Origin: Cafeteria roenbergensis
Lineage: Eukaryota > Sar > Bigyra > Bicosoecida > Cafeteriaceae
Length of the DNA stretch: 64,000 nt
Assembly (NCBI GenBank): GCA_008330645.1
Contig: VLTN01000012.1
Coordinates: forward strand, 496,001 to 560,000
Direction: 5' to 3'
Position 1 is the first letter of the stretch; each line of letters starts with the position of its first letter. This document shows, one piece after another, positions 45,001 through 54,429 of this stretch. Under the pieces are notes generated by a model. The model was not told the origin of the DNA and did no database searches. It saw only the letters and a program-made list of their open reading frames with translations. The position numbers and the translations under genes were made by a program.

Positions 45001-48000
45001 CTCGACACACTGTTCCGCGTTAAGGAAGCCAGCAGCCAGCTGGTCATGGGCAGGCGTGAACACCTTGAGAGGAAGAGCAGCGGCGGATAGTGCCGTGAGT
45101 GCCATGGTAGGAACGACGTCCGACGTCGCGCGGGACATCGGTCTGGGCTCTCCTTCGGGTGGCCCCTGTGCGAAGCGCTCGCCGTGAGGCCCATAGGCAG
45201 CTTGAGAGCCATCTTTCGGTGACCAGCGACCGGTTGGCCTCAGCTGAAAGAGCGTGTCCAGCCCTGCCTGGAATCGCCCTAGTGACGCTTTCGTCGCAGC
45301 CAGATGCGATTCGCTGTCGCCAAGCTTGGTTTGGGCGTGCGGTCGTCTCCTTGCAAAGGCAATCGCACGGGCTTGCCTGCTGGCGTCGTCAAGATCTTGT
45401 AGGGCAGCGCGGCACTGTCGAATGGCCGCCGAGCTCTCTGCCGCGCGCCCAGAGTGGGTGCGGCGAAACCGACGCGAGCCCCGAAGCAGCCAGCGAGTCG
45501 ATGTCAGGGCGAGGTCGAGCACCCTGCGGAGCTGCAGAGTGTCGACTTGCGCGCGCAAGACGCCGGCAGCGTCGTTTGGAGCACATCCAGCCGCAATGCG
45601 GTCGGCCAGACGCGCAGCCACTGCTGCGCACCGAGCCCGGCGAACGTGAGCCGCCACCAACCTGACCCAGTGGCCTCTCCACGCACATTGGATTGACATG
45701 CAGGCGGCTATTTCCCTGGGGCGCGCCGCGCCGAACCCCCCTCCTTCCATGGCCCGGCGGGAAGTACTCGTCGCTTCGTGAGCTGAAAACTCGCGGTCAT
45801 CCCTCAGTCTTGCGGCAAGTTGCGCCGCTTTGCGGCAGCAGTGCCTGAGGTAGGCCCGCTCAATGCAAGCTGTCAGCCGCCTGGCCCTGCGGCGCGCCAC
45901 CGACAGCGCATCCTCGTGCAGCTTCTGTCGCGCCTTCCCCTTGCAGTTCAGGACTTGCTCGAGCTGGGGCTGCAGCGCCCGAAGCGCGAGGAGCACGTCG
46001 GCACTTGGGCCAATGCTCGCCATCGTTGCAAGGATTGGGTCTGCAGCTCTGGACAGTGGCTGGAGCATGCTGTTGTCATCAAATTTCAGAGCCTCTCCTC
46101 CGCGAGCTGCGAGAAACTGCGTGAGCACCGAGCCCTGCTTCGCAGCTTCAATACCCCCGATAGTATCGGTGCGCGCAAACGTGACCACCATAGGCGTCGG
46201 CCTCGAAACGAAGGGATTCACCCGCGTCCCGTGTGCTGCGCTGCGCGGCCTCGAGTCCCCGCCATCGCTGGTCTGAAGGAGAGACCCCGCCGCTGATCCC
46301 GGACGGGCAGTTGGGCGCGAGGAACTGGGGCGACTCCCGTACTTGGATCTGTGCTGCCAGACCTTTGGCGCAATTGCGAGCGAGTCTGTTGCGCGGTCTT
46401 GGGCTGCGAGGCTGTCCCGCACCCGAGCGTCAGTTTCGAGGCAGCTCATGCGGTGAATGCCAGGCTGAAGGCTTGCCGGCTCATGCTCGATGGTCCCAAA
46501 AGACGGCAGCGTGGGAGTCTGCGAGCCGCTGGCTCTGAGGTCATGCTCCGCCAAGTACGCCTGCATTGCCGCCTCTTTCTCTCCCAGGACCTCAGCTCCG
46601 CCCACAGGAACTGCGATTTGGACGCGAAGCCTGCCCCGTCGGTCGTATGCCGGCTTGAGCCCGCGCGACAAGTTGTCCCGACGCTGGTCCTGCCACCTGC
46701 CGACGAGCGCGCATAGGCGGAGTCGCTCGATCCCGTGCCTGCACCAGACGCGGTCAAACGTTGCAAGCATCATCGCACTGGCAAGTTGCCTCGTCCTCTG
46801 TCGCCGCTCCTTCATGATCCGCTCGGCGAGGCGAGCCGCCAAACGGCGACGAAGCAACCCAGCCCGCCACCAGCACTGGATGCAGCGCGCGGCTAGCAGA
46901 CGATGGAGGCGCTGCGCGCTTGCGAAGGCCCGCATCGACCGCTGGATGACCCTTGCAGCCTGGCTGCGGCGTAGTCGCGCGCGAATCCGCTCCCGCCCGG
47001 TCATCCACAGCCTCAATGACCGCCGCCGCCACGTCCCGTGCAGGACAAGCGCTGCAATCGCCAGAACTGCGGTCTCTTCTTGCCGCCGCCGAACGTCCAG
47101 CAGAATCGCTGCGCGCTGCAGACATGCGCCGCGGACGGGCAGCATGCCCGCAAACCCTCCGGTTCCCGTTCGGCTCGGCCGCGGTGCTGCTGACCTGTCG
47201 CGCTCAGCCTCGGGCGCGCAGCGTTCGGGGAGCACAAGCTTACACCACGGGCGAGATGCAGCAGCCGACGCGAGCTCGCTAGGGGAGAATCCCAAGCAGC
47301 CTGTGGCGTCCAGCAGGTCCAAGCGTGGGGCTGCCGCCAGCAGTCTCGCCGTTTGCCCGGGGCTGAGCCTCCCGGCACCTTGGAGCCGACAACGCGCAAG
47401 CCACGGAAGGGCGCATCGCAGATCTGGCGCGTCTTCGAAGGCATCCGGCAACGCTGCCGCCTCCGTTCGACCGCCGCCGGCCTTGCAGGCGGATGGCGCG
47501 ATGCGGCGGCCAGACAGGTCCAAGTCACGCAAGAACGGGCAACACAGTCCAAGGGCGATGATGAAGTGAAGCAGGCCGCTTGGGAAGGAAGAGTCGGCTT
47601 GTCCATGGCCGCCACCTTCCGCCTCGGCACAGGCTGCGTCCTCGAAAGCGGCATCACGCCTACATGCGACCTGGAGCACACGAAGCAGCCGACACTGTTT
47701 GGCTGCGTTCAGAATGTCGGACGCGAGGATGCTTGGGGAGCAGTCGTTGGCCTGAAGCCACATCAAGCCTTGGCACCTCGCTGCGACTGCGCCGAGCCCT
47801 GGTGCGCCCACGGCTGGGCACCTGGACACGTCCAACCGCTCTAGGTTTCGGCACATCTTGGCAACTACCTGGAGGCCGCCATCCGAGAGCGACGGTGATC
47901 CAGCAAAGTTGAGTCGCCGAATCGCCGTGCCCGGGGCACGCAAGCACTCGAGCGTGGCGTTTGCCAGCCCTGCGATGCCTGGCACTCGCAAGTCTTCGAG

Positions 48001-50955
48001 GTCAAGGCATGCCTGGGCTGTGCCCTCGACATCCCATCCCTGCACCCCGGCGCATCCGGACAAGTCCAAAACGCGGAGGCGCCTCCACTGGGGCTTAATG
48101 GCTCTCGTTGCGACCTTGCTGCGCTCGACAGCCAGCTCCTCGACCGCAGCCTGAGATTCTGGCGCTGCGACTGCGAGCGAGCCTCGCGCAGCGGACTGCG
48201 GGAGCACGGACGGCAGGCCAAGCCTGGCAGAGAGCCCCGTTGATTGCAGCATTGCAACAGCCAAAGGGACTCGAAACATTGGAGATTCTATGCCGTCGCA
48301 GTGTGCGAGCACCAGCTCCAGCAGGTTGCTGCAGCCGAGCGCGATTGCAGTCACAGCCTTGCAAGATAGATCCCGGCAGTGCGCCAGCTTGATCCGTCGA
48401 AGGGATGCGCAGTTGGCCACGAGAGACAATATGGTGTCGTCCGTGACGCCGACAGCAGCTTCGAGGTCAATGTCTTCGATGTAGACCTGCCTCTCAACGC
48501 GATCACCGAGCAGCCTCCCCGACAGCCATGCCATGCCCGCGCCGCCCATGCCTGGACCGGCTGCCAGAGACACCCGCTGCGGGACCCAGCTGGAGAGCTG
48601 CTCCCGCACCGCGCTGCGAGCCCGCCCGGCGCCTGAGCGAGGCAAGCCTTTGTCATGCGCGCCGGCCGATTGACCGACGCCGTCTGTCAAGCAGGCCGTG
48701 AGGGCAGCAGACGGGCCGATGAGCTTGGAGGCAACTCTCGCCATGCCGCGCCCTCGCACAAGTGCATGCTCTCTCCAAACGTCAAAGTCCACTACTTGGT
48801 TCCTCGAAACAGCGTACAGTGGGCGGACTGCTTGCGTGGCGGCTGCGCGCCGTGCCTGGCGGAGCTCAATATCCGAAGAGAAGGCTGATGCGTCAAGGTG
48901 TGCCATGGATGCCGCTACGTCTCTCGCAAGCGCGCCCGCGAGGGCGCTCTGCTTGGGCGCGGTCCGACGTCCTGCGCGCCCAGCGGAGCTGGCCGCGGAT
49001 GCGCCCCGCTGGCTGGCAAGCCTGCTCCTCCCAGCCTCGTCGGCTTCGCTCATGTCCCCTGCATCTGCGTCTCCGTTGGCCGCTGCGGCTACCGCCCGCT
49101 CGGCGGCTCGAAGCGCGGCTGTTGCGTCTGCTGTTGAAACGAACGCCATGCCAAGACCCCGAGCGGCGACGTGAGATATCCGGACGTGGCTCGTCGCCAT
49201 GGCCACGCCAGCAAAGGAGACCTGCGGGCAGTAGGACACGTCTAAGCATGCCAGCTGTGGGGCATGCTTGGCAATCGAAGAGAGTGTTCTGTCCGTCACA
49301 GTGCCACAACCAGAGATGTCAAGCAGCACCAGAGCTGTGCAGGCCTTCAGAATGCGACATGCGCCGGCGTCGGACAAGCTTGCGGCCCCCGAAATTGACA
49401 GCCGCCGAAGGGTGGATGCCAATGGCGCTTGGGCGAGGGTCTTGCAGGCCTCGTCATCGAAACCATCGCAATCTGGGAGCCGAAGCGAGTGCAGCGACGA
49501 CGAACCCGTAAGCAGCGCCGCGAGTCGAGCTGGATGAAGGTTGCGACCCTGAAACGAGTCCAAGCGAATCTCCTTGACCGTTGGAAGACCCCGTACCACA
49601 GCATCCCAATCGGAGCCGGTCAGACTCCACCCTTCAAGCCGAAGCGCTGGCGCAGTTCGCTCCTCCGCGACTGGCAAGTCAGCGAATATCAGCTGCCCTG
49701 TTTGGCACTGGCGGGAGAGTTGTCGCAGGAGCCCAGCGCCAGCTCGGGCACCCCGGCTTGGCGCAGCGGCCTCGAACACCATTGCCTCGCCCCAGCGAGC
49801 CCCACAGCCGCAGGCGCACAGCGAATCGCCACACGCGGGGTGCTCTGAGGACCGCAGCTCGCTCCTCGCCCATGCCTCCTGAAACTGAGCGACGGCTGCG
49901 GCGCGGTGCCCCAAGAAGTCGTGCGTTGCGTCCAAGTCGCTTGGGGCTTGTCGTTCTCTGTTGGTGGGACCAGCCGCAAACTTTCCCCGCAGAGCGTCTT
50001 GCGCGCTTTCAAGGGTTTCCGCGAGACACGGAATTGCTCTGGCGTGGCTGACCATGGTGTCGGCCTGTCCCAGGCACTCGAGCGTGTTCGGCGTTGCAGC
50101 TCCAGCCACGCCAGCTGCTCGAGACCTGCGGAGTTGTGCGTGCTTCTCCAAGGCATCGAGCGCGTCAGCGATGGGAGTTGCGCTCGCAAGTGTCGCCTGC
50201 AAGATCTTGGAGCTGTGAATGAGCGCAGACCGTGTCTTGCAGCGCAGGCTTGATGCGCCAGACTTCGTCGCCAGGACGGGGACGAGCTCCAGCGACAGCG
50301 CGGGAGAGGGGTTGACTTGCATGACCCGGTACGTGCGGTGGACCAGCTGGGGACGAAACGGACAGCCCTCGGGAGAAGTGCCTGGGAATGCAGGGGGCCA
50401 CGGCGGCGCGGGAGGCAACGCCACACCCCAGCGGGTGGGCGAGCATGACAGACGACCCCGCGCTTCAAGAACGACGCGAAGCGCTTCCGTCGTCGCAGCT
50501 TGCGGCACTGCCACTTCCGCCGTAGCCTGCCGCAGTGAAGCTCTGCCTACTGGCGACTCCGTCGGGCCGTCGCACGGACTGTGCAAACGAAGGGCCTGCA
50601 GGGAATCGACTGGGCTCCCTGATCGCGAACGGGCCCTTGCTACCGGCGGGCCAGCCAGCCCAGAGGCGACCTTCGCCTTGTGCCTGGAGGTGCTGGCAGC
50701 GGCTTTCGAAACCGTGGAGCGGACCGACCTCGCGCCAAGGCGGCGCACCCTCGCCATCGAGCGGCCACGTGTCTGATCAACAGCAGTTTCAACCGCTGCT
50801 GTGACAGACACTGGGTGCGCAGCTGCGGACGGCTCAGAGCTGATGCGATGTGGCGAGGCTTCGAAAGCCACGTCTTGCCCCAGCCTCACAAGCAAGCGAG
50901 GTGCGACCCCCTGGCCGCTCGCACCAGGGCCAGCACGACCAGATGCGTCGGCCAT
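39037..50955 (-). CDS. Giant intronless multidomain protein (LRR, IQ, WW, beta-prism-like), 3,972 aa
   Basis: One uninterrupted 11.9-kb frame. Visible parts, with rough residues: basic, disordered N terminus (1-200); first leucine-rich block of the F-box/AMN1 type (450-600: LVLLDISGCGTVTDRTLSSI, LACLDVSYCPQVSFAG); second leucine-rich block (800-1210: LRVLDLSGCAGVQGWDV, LERLDVSRCPAVGAPG); IQ motifs near 1330-1360 (ARVIQRSMRAF, ARCIQCWWRAG) and 1745-1780 (CMSIQCAWRGHWVRL); long helical, probably coiled-coil regions (1800-2200); an acidic linker then a WW domain near 2290 (GWRRVRPDGEGQAPYYF ... ATQWEKPTW); a WW-like unit near 2940-2980 (VWQVRIDEPGKPGG ... TSWFRPTW); tandem beta-prism-like units near 3465-3580 (LLAKGYTAVEQPKG, LRRRGFTAVQGHWS); and an EF-hand-like loop near 3895 (DADAAGFVTFDAF). 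IQ motifs imply calmodulin binding. A cytoskeletal or ciliary scaffold is the reasonable guess. Confidence 0.8.
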   Translation of the reverse strand: MADASGRAGPGASGQGVAPRLLVRLGQDVAFEASPHRISSEPSAAAHPVSVTAAVETAVDQTRGRSMARVRRLGARSVRSTVSKAAASTSRHKAKVASGLAGPPVARARSRSGSPVDSLQALRLHSPCDGPTESPVGRASLRQATAEVAVPQAATTEALRVVLEARGRLSCSPTRWGVALPPAPPWPPAFPGTSPEGCPFRPQLVHRTYRVMQVNPSPALSLELVPVLATKSGASSLRCKTRSALIHSSKILQATLASATPIADALDALEKHAQLRRSRAAGVAGAATPNTLECLGQADTMVSHARAIPCLAETLESAQDALRGKFAAGPTNRERQAPSDLDATHDFLGHRAAAVAQFQEAWARSELRSSEHPACGDSLCACGCGARWGEAMVFEAAAPSRGARAGAGLLRQLSRQCQTGQLIFADLPVAEERTAPALRLEGWSLTGSDWDAVVRGLPTVKEIRLDSFQGRNLHPARLAALLTGSSSLHSLRLPDCDGFDDEACKTLAQAPLASTLRRLSISGAASLSDAGACRILKACTALVLLDISGCGTVTDRTLSSIAKHAPQLACLDVSYCPQVSFAGVAMATSHVRISHVAARGLGMAFVSTADATAALRAAERAVAAAANGDADAGDMSEADEAGRSRLASQRGASAASSAGRAGRRTAPKQSALAGALARDVAASMAHLDASAFSSDIELRQARRAAATQAVRPLYAVSRNQVVDFDVWREHALVRGRGMARVASKLIGPSAALTACLTDGVGQSAGAHDKGLPRSGAGRARSAVREQLSSWVPQRVSLAAGPGMGGAGMAWLSGRLLGDRVERQVYIEDIDLEAAVGVTDDTILSLVANCASLRRIKLAHCRDLSCKAVTAIALGCSNLLELVLAHCDGIESPMFRVPLAVAMLQSTGLSARLGLPSVLPQSAARGSLAVAAPESQAAVEELAVERSKVATRAIKPQWRRLRVLDLSGCAGVQGWDVEGTAQACLDLEDLRVPGIAGLANATLECLRAPGTAIRRLNFAGSPSLSDGGLQVVAKMCRNLERLDVSRCPAVGAPGLGAVAARCQGLMWLQANDCSPSILASDILNAAKQCRLLRVLQVACRRDAAFEDAACAEAEGGGHGQADSSFPSGLLHFIIALGLCCPFLRDLDLSGRRIAPSACKAGGGRTEAAALPDAFEDAPDLRCALPWLARCRLQGAGRLSPGQTARLLAAAPRLDLLDATGCLGFSPSELASAAASRPWCKLVLPERCAPEAERDRSAAPRPSRTGTGGFAGMLPVRGACLQRAAILLDVRRRQEETAVLAIAALVLHGTWRRRSLRLWMTGRERIRARLRRSQAARVIQRSMRAFASAQRLHRLLAARCIQCWWRAGLLRRRLAARLAERIMKERRQRTRQLASAMMLATFDRVWCRHGIERLRLCALVGRWQDQRRDNLSRGLKPAYDRRGRLRVQIAVPVGGAEVLGEKEAAMQAYLAEHDLRASGSQTPTLPSFGTIEHEPASLQPGIHRMSCLETDARVRDSLAAQDRATDSLAIAPKVWQHRSKYGSRPSSSRPTARPGSAAGSLLQTSDGGDSRPRSAAHGTRVNPFVSRPTPMVVTFARTDTIGGIEAAKQGSVLTQFLAARGGEALKFDDNSMLQPLSRAADPILATMASIGPSADVLLALRALQPQLEQVLNCKGKARQKLHEDALSVARRRARRLTACIERAYLRHCCRKAAQLAARLRDDREFSAHEATSTSRRAMEGGGFGAARPREIAACMSIQCAWRGHWVRLVAAHVRRARCAAVAARLADRIAAGCAPNDAAGVLRAQVDTLQLRRVLDLALTSTRWLLRGSRRFRRTHSGRAAESSAAIRQCRAALQDLDDASRQARAIAFARRRPHAQTKLGDSESHLAATKASLGRFQAGLDTLFQLRPTGRWSPKDGSQAAYGPHGERFAQGPPEGEPRPMSRATSDVVPTMALTALSAAALPLKVFTPAHDQLAAGFLNAEQCVELLRGAVARHAGHMDLWRVADAELMADAGTRLLLQRLPAVADDLASAASDRATRLEARMARLGRCLDSLRRRQAQRVAHSDPDDRHADARTRLRCSLLEDALERARVVSAAFQGAADQLGRLGDWAANLECRASEARSETARRVSRLRQHLHDAAAAQVELERQIGAASESLATELASGSARLESPSVAPVIFASGAGSVARARALLDAVHEADAGEPAAVRLGRLRKRETRGKELAALEHQCQVKDVTEDGDSEFENCVPGEERDPDEWEKVELEEEVEETKLARFDWRKAGWRRVRPDGEGQAPYYFHKVSKATQWEKPTWPPGTTPATTTTRRTVRRTVWRRRTGSDSNSDVGSESDSECCSDAEGGPAAAGSRRGGELGRHDRRRSKSASPAGEAAAARATAASERSLGSELIASRSLGDGWHKLNWLVQEHGHLVRAQARISATLRALLSHVQHVHHRAVSAYAKVEAAANELYRCCHEEERLQAELGSCRAESTKLAWIGENAKTIALAASIRRNRAVVLSPHISKLHGVPAQVRPDGQPRPGGARVVIVASRTLAQTRAQLCDAPSRAPEAPASELSRRFYSSTGQGEDIGNAAFWYAGPDSGERVGLFGVRIRFGTAADGVPGAKCPEASEADRAGESDSSLSDSGSSSALELVPAMSAERQEELKQARHEASKQRRKRARVRQERRNRANAALQARLQAVGGSAKGLEPQIVGSDGLLARHGRRGTSSTPAPLGLAEDMPGTISFAVRSINSHAAPGHQPQPEAAQGAEEEGSKHQPPALRSGRRLASSPPLVLPLGARSDRLFGHEEFVRPGFVRSDELSRVERLLAGLAHGNLKQRLVDSPGLREWMELRRHHLEGAAAMPARTAQPSGASNSLQLAADNPMTGQATGTSSADLDGAGHTESHTRSASEAALLAAIAARDELGCTLLRPDRKADKMHRLRHPMPVELFPEVWQVRIDEPGKPGGHGTSKAFFRHVGSGATSWFRPTWGEHRELEARVMAPGLSSCGQLTSPSRNASPTGKDATTMFGPASARGSPELTSRSGRSKRHLAAASLAERIRQDAEALRRRLVLEAPVAARAVGGPGSTRAWVRVARLPFREAEATVQKLLALQATIDARDDASAWAMLSTPDDAEFPDRGFAGGASAAGGEEAYVRQIDAQLRRTQVLCDAAGSRRLLASRKLDGAQRGATAAVAAVVAGFELPRCVSNVVADSTRRTDARFAAERAHRLVLLRERINLKIAAAATARLEAAARREGRQLLEAVGQFHAPGFVAVVGSDNSLLRWAGNGAEFLRDEWDRRVLSRPWKLQAAVHAIASRRGHAEGFHDHRHSTLLKDEADLPLRELLASPDTQEAVDQLRLARRPTEPAASQRRPPVVETGTGAPGGQAVEAMAHRSQDAEVLDIIRTQLAAAQLRVAEVVHAHCTTSMALAASDDAQLQCVSDLAFTWGFRSTARFATAQRRALERAEDPFWVVKQPLCSEGTPVYLWYKLSPGRSSAIASLKLATCDSSTEQGSRLLAKGYTAVEQPKGLSRSCVWVRRSASRPITDVQVSINAGQAKELRRRGFTAVQGHWSSEFIDAHTRLWLRRTSRTASREAVHDEMKRLRVQELEALQAYADDLEAVAETDAIEDEAEHSTVGPSPSTTFQRQERMLRERERAAVRGSLLENQSALSRQQQELLSAAAAQLFGFDAGTARSLRGDFDRLAKFQGGVALSARQLARVIGAAWSPLFEALVVFGDANASLDFLTSASFLRTACLLCSWTPAELVAFAFFVVGRNMAGEAPTPSSRPASAASTRGGAGSRPTSALGSAARRRLLDAWPRHFWRAARFRRGGTVRPASASPPSVFCVFRGERVGWTGHVGPDRLHDAIPSEGARRALGTLAWGLSCGERVARTAQEAAAADADAAGFVTFDAFRRAISAVPEILLPAMQLQRALRMSFRGESWWETREAVLSRARAAAQDLLESDTGPPATRLGAAAP

Positions 50956-51712
50956 CGTCGCCCACTGGTTTCTTGCCGCCTCGGTTGCGGTGAGCTCCGC
51001 GGGGCAGCGGTGCCGACGGGGCCGGGTTCCGCCCAAGGGTGGCGCTGCGGCAGCAGGGCAGAGAGGGCCGCAGTGGACAGTGAAACGCCTTCAAACGTCT
51101 GCGGGGGACAGGCAAGGCGCCACCGCCGGAGCCGCAGTCACCCGCGGGTGCGCCGGCATGGCCGGCACTGCAAGCGCGCTCGCGTTGTCGAAAGGCAAGC
51201 CGCGAGTGTACGTGCAGCTCTTGCCCGCGCACCCACATTTTCGGCGTCCAGTCTCGCACCTGCCGACGCCTTCGCGACAGGCAGGAACAAAGCGCCGATG
51301 GACGGCTTGGCGCGCCCTTCCGGTTTCAGCACGAGTGCCGATTTAGTCGGCTGGCAATTCCAGAATGCTTGCGCTGATTGCCGAGGCCGTCTCCAGAGCC
51401 GCCAAGCTCGAACCCTGCCGTCACAGGTCGGATGCAGTGGCTACTGCCGCAACTCTGGGCGCGAGCGGAGCGATGTTTGGGGCGCCACGAGGCACCAGGG
51501 TCGGAACACGCGCGATAGCCTGGTGGCAAAACAATGTAGAGAGCCGGCTAGTTGTGAGCCCGAGTTGCACGACGCCCCTCGGCCGGAAGGTGGCTCAAAG
51601 TATGCAAAGCCGGAGCGCACAGTCCCGCCGCCACACCCCGCGCCGACCCCCAGGCTTGGCATCGGTCCGCGGGCCTTGCCAATTCCCATCTCCCTGGCTG
51701 GTTGTCGGCTGC
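50956..51712. other. Divergent intergenic region
   Basis: This 757-bp stretch lies between the giant gene and the RRM gene and should hold both promoters. It may also include 5' exons of the RRM gene, whose start is uncertain: the frame is open back to 51365. No repeat or RNA gene seen. Confidence 0.45.
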
Positions 51713-53375
51713 ATGGCTCGGGCCCGCATGCCCCTGGGGTTGGACGTCCCGAAAAGCTCGCCTCACTGCGTTGATGCCCCACGGTCTCCAGCGGTGGCGT
51801 CCCAAGCGTCCCCGGTTTCCGGTGGCTCTCCCGAGCTCTCCGACGGGGCCCGGCTGCTTGCACAGGAGCCGGGGCCGTTCAGCTTGTTCGTGGGGGACTT
51901 GGCGTTCGAGGCTTCGGGCGAGGCGCTCGAAGCTCTTTTCGGCGCACGGTACTCGTCTCTGGTCGAGGCCTACGTGATTTCGGATCGAACCACGAGCAGG
52001 AGCAAGGGGTACGGCTTCGTCAGGCTGGCGGACGTGCAGCAGGCGCAGCAAGCAATCGCGGAGATGAATGGGCAACTATTCATGGGCCGGTGCATTCGGG
52101 TGTCAGCAGCCGGCCCGAAACCGCCTGCCGGGGCGCGCTCGCCGGCCGCCCAAAGCCCCAGGCCCGCGGGCGCCGCAGCGATGCCCGACTTGGGATGGCA
52201 GCCTCGGCCTGCCGTCGTTCCCATGCCCCTGGCTGGACAAAGGGGGGGCTATCCCGGGGCCCGGATCATGCAGCCGGGAATGACGCAGGCCCCACCGCCC
52301 CACACCCCATTTCACCACCCCCCTCACATGCCAGGGGTGCCCGGAATCATGGCAGTTGGCTGCAACTCCATCGCAGGAACTCTGACTCTGCTCGCTGCCA
52401 GCACGCGCCTGTCATGGGTTTGCGCACGCGCGGAGCTAGCCGGCGAGGTGAGACGTGCCAGCACACTTGTGCAACCCGGGACAGCTGCGAACGCAGAAGG
52501 CCTCTCGAGCTGACATACAGTGGCGGCCTTGGGGTCGCCCCGCTCGTCCAAGAAGGGGGCAGCCACCGGCGGCTGGCCGAGGTCCAGCTGTGCAGCTCGG
52601 CAACCGGGGACGCGAGGCGGGCACCGCGAGCAGCTCATCGGCCGAGCGGTCTTAACATGCCAACGTGCCCCTTGCCTGGCCTGCCTTTGGTCATGCGCAG
52701 GTTTCGTCCGTGTCCAGGGCATCGGACGGTGGCACGGTGACAGTGGTGTTTGCTCGACCCGAGAGCGCTGTCAAGGCGGCGACATTGTTTCCGCACGCTC
52801 CTGGGCCGGACGCGGCGGCGTCTCATCCATCTTTGTATGGCGCGCCGCGGTTCGGCCCGATGGGGCCGGCGCCCGAGCCAAGGCAGGCATCTCGTGTTCC
52901 GGCGTACGGGCAGTTCATGCGCCCGCACCGTGGCCCTGCCGCTCGAGTGCCGGTGTCGTCGGAGCACTCCGCGAGTGGCGTGCCGTCAGGTGCTGGGGTG
53001 AGGGCAGAGGGTCCCGGCCTCAGCAGGACTGCCTTTGAGCAACGCGGCCTCGTGTCGTCACCACTCATGCTCCCGGGGGCCGACTTCAGCGCATCCTTGG
53101 CCTTCGCCTCGCTCTCGGACGCCCTTCCTGTCGCTTCCAGCGCAAGCAGACCTCGGGACACTCGGACCTTCGACACGAAGCTGACCGACGCGCTGCGGGG
53201 CCCCAACCACGCGGCTACCTGGCAAGAGGGCGGGACGGCGGGAGGTGCCGAAGAGAGGTGGGGGTCGGAGATCCAGCTCGCAGGGCCCAGCCCAGAAGGG
53301 CCGGCAAGTATCCACCAGCCGTGGCTCCTGGCCCCACTCGGCAGCGGCCACCCTGGCGACAGGCACGCCACGTAG
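51713..53375 (+). CDS. RRM RNA-binding protein, RBP45/47-NAM8-like
   Basis: The clear domain is one RNA recognition motif, about residues 62-140: RNP2 LFVGDL (after PFSLF), the helix ASGEALEALFGARYSSLVEA, then DRTTSRSKGYGFVRL (RNP1) and IAEMNGQLFMGRCIRVSAA. The DRTT-RSKGYGFVR plus AEMNG...R.iRv pattern is that of RRM2 in plant RBP45/47 and yeast NAM8. A Pro/Gly/Met-rich linker follows. The model used is 51713-52447 joined to 52701-53375 (GAG|GTGAGA ... GCGCAG|GTT), both phase 0, giving 469 aa; the second exon begins GTVTVVFARPESAVKAATLF, which looks like the end of another RRM. Upstream and internal exons may be missing, because family members have three RRMs. The start at 51713 is the last ATG upstream of the RRM that leaves a reasonable leader and is not firm. 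Confidence 0.6.
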
Positions 53376-53970
53376 ACGATGCATCGATGCAGCGGTCTCT
53401 TTCACTGGCCATCCTGTCCCAGCCGGTGCGATCGGCAGCGACGGCGCTTGCCAGTGCTGCGACAGCGCCCAGGGCGGTCTGTCCAGAGTCCAACCGAAGA
53501 CCGCGATGGGCGGTTCCAGGCGCAGCAGCTGGCTTCCCTCGACTTCATTTATTGGTTCGCGTTCTGGGCATGCGCACGCATTTCACTTGCGCTGGCTGGC
53601 CCGGTGCTCCTCGGCTTTTCACGTTTCGATTCGCCCCCTTGCGCTTCTTCACCCCCCCCCCTCCCCCACTCCGCCCCCCCCGTCACCCACATCTCCTGTT
53701 GCCTTGGCCCCGCCTTTTGACCCTGCTTTTCTCCTTGCTTCGTTCAATGTGTTGCTGTTGTTGCCGTTGGGCGCGCGGTCTGGTCGCGTGCTCGGGAGCC
53801 CGCATTGCTGCTTCGTCGACCTCCTGAGCACGGATGTGAGTGTATGCGATCTCCCAGCTTGTTTCGCGGGAGAGCGCAGGCTTGGATTGTGTCGAATGCA
53901 CCCTGGCTTTGCACGCATCGCGGCGACAACGCACACGTGTCGTCTCGCACGCCGATCTCAGTGCTCCGCC
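53376..53970. other. Intergenic with a C-rich tract
   Basis: This 595-bp stretch lies between convergent genes. A C-rich, G-poor tract at about 53648-53700 is the main feature. No gene recognised. Confidence 0.5.
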
Positions 53971-54429
53971 TCACGGCCTTGGGAACACGGTGGCGGGGAG
54001 GGACCCGGCCAATCCCGCCTCGAGCGTGTTCCCTGCTGGCACGGGCTTGTTGGCAACTGTCCTGAGAATTGCGAGGAACTCGCGTTTGCCGTGCGCAGTG
54101 TCAGGGTACGCGGCAAGGGCTGCTGATAGCAGCACGGCCTCTTGCGCTGAGCAGGCGAAGCACACCTGCCGCAATTGACTTGCTTCGGCCTCACCAACTA
54201 GCCCCTCAGCCTGAAATGCGTCTGTTGCCCGAACCAGCGCTGCCATTATCTGCTCGGGAGCCGCGCTGTCGAACCGCGACTCCCAGTCCCGTGCCCGCCA
54301 CGCACGCGCGGCAGCCCCGCTGCCAAGCCGCGGGGTGTGCTTCGACGTGTCGTTGTGGGTATTCGCTGGCGGCGGGGTCGGTGCAGACACGCCAGGGGCG
54401 TCGTCGGCGGTCGAAGCAGCTTGGGCCAT
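53971..54429 (-). CDS. Small protein of unknown function
   Basis: A 152-aa frame from an ATG at 54429. The N-terminal ~45 residues are Ala/Thr/Pro-rich. Residues about 45-135 are helical and of normal composition (AWRARDWESRFDSAAPEQIM, then LVRATDAFQAEGLVGEAEAS and AHGKREFLAILRTVANKPV). No family recognised. It is divergent from the carboxypeptidase gene with 385 bp between starts. I keep it because composition changes sharply from low-complexity to a folded-looking segment, but no homology supports it. Confidence 0.4.
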   Translation of the reverse strand: MAQAASTADDAPGVSAPTPPPANTHNDTSKHTPRLGSGAAARAWRARDWESRFDSAAPEQIMAALVRATDAFQAEGLVGEAEASQLRQVCFACSAQEAVLLSAALAAYPDTAHGKREFLAILRTVANKPVPAGNTLEAGLAGSLPATVFPRP

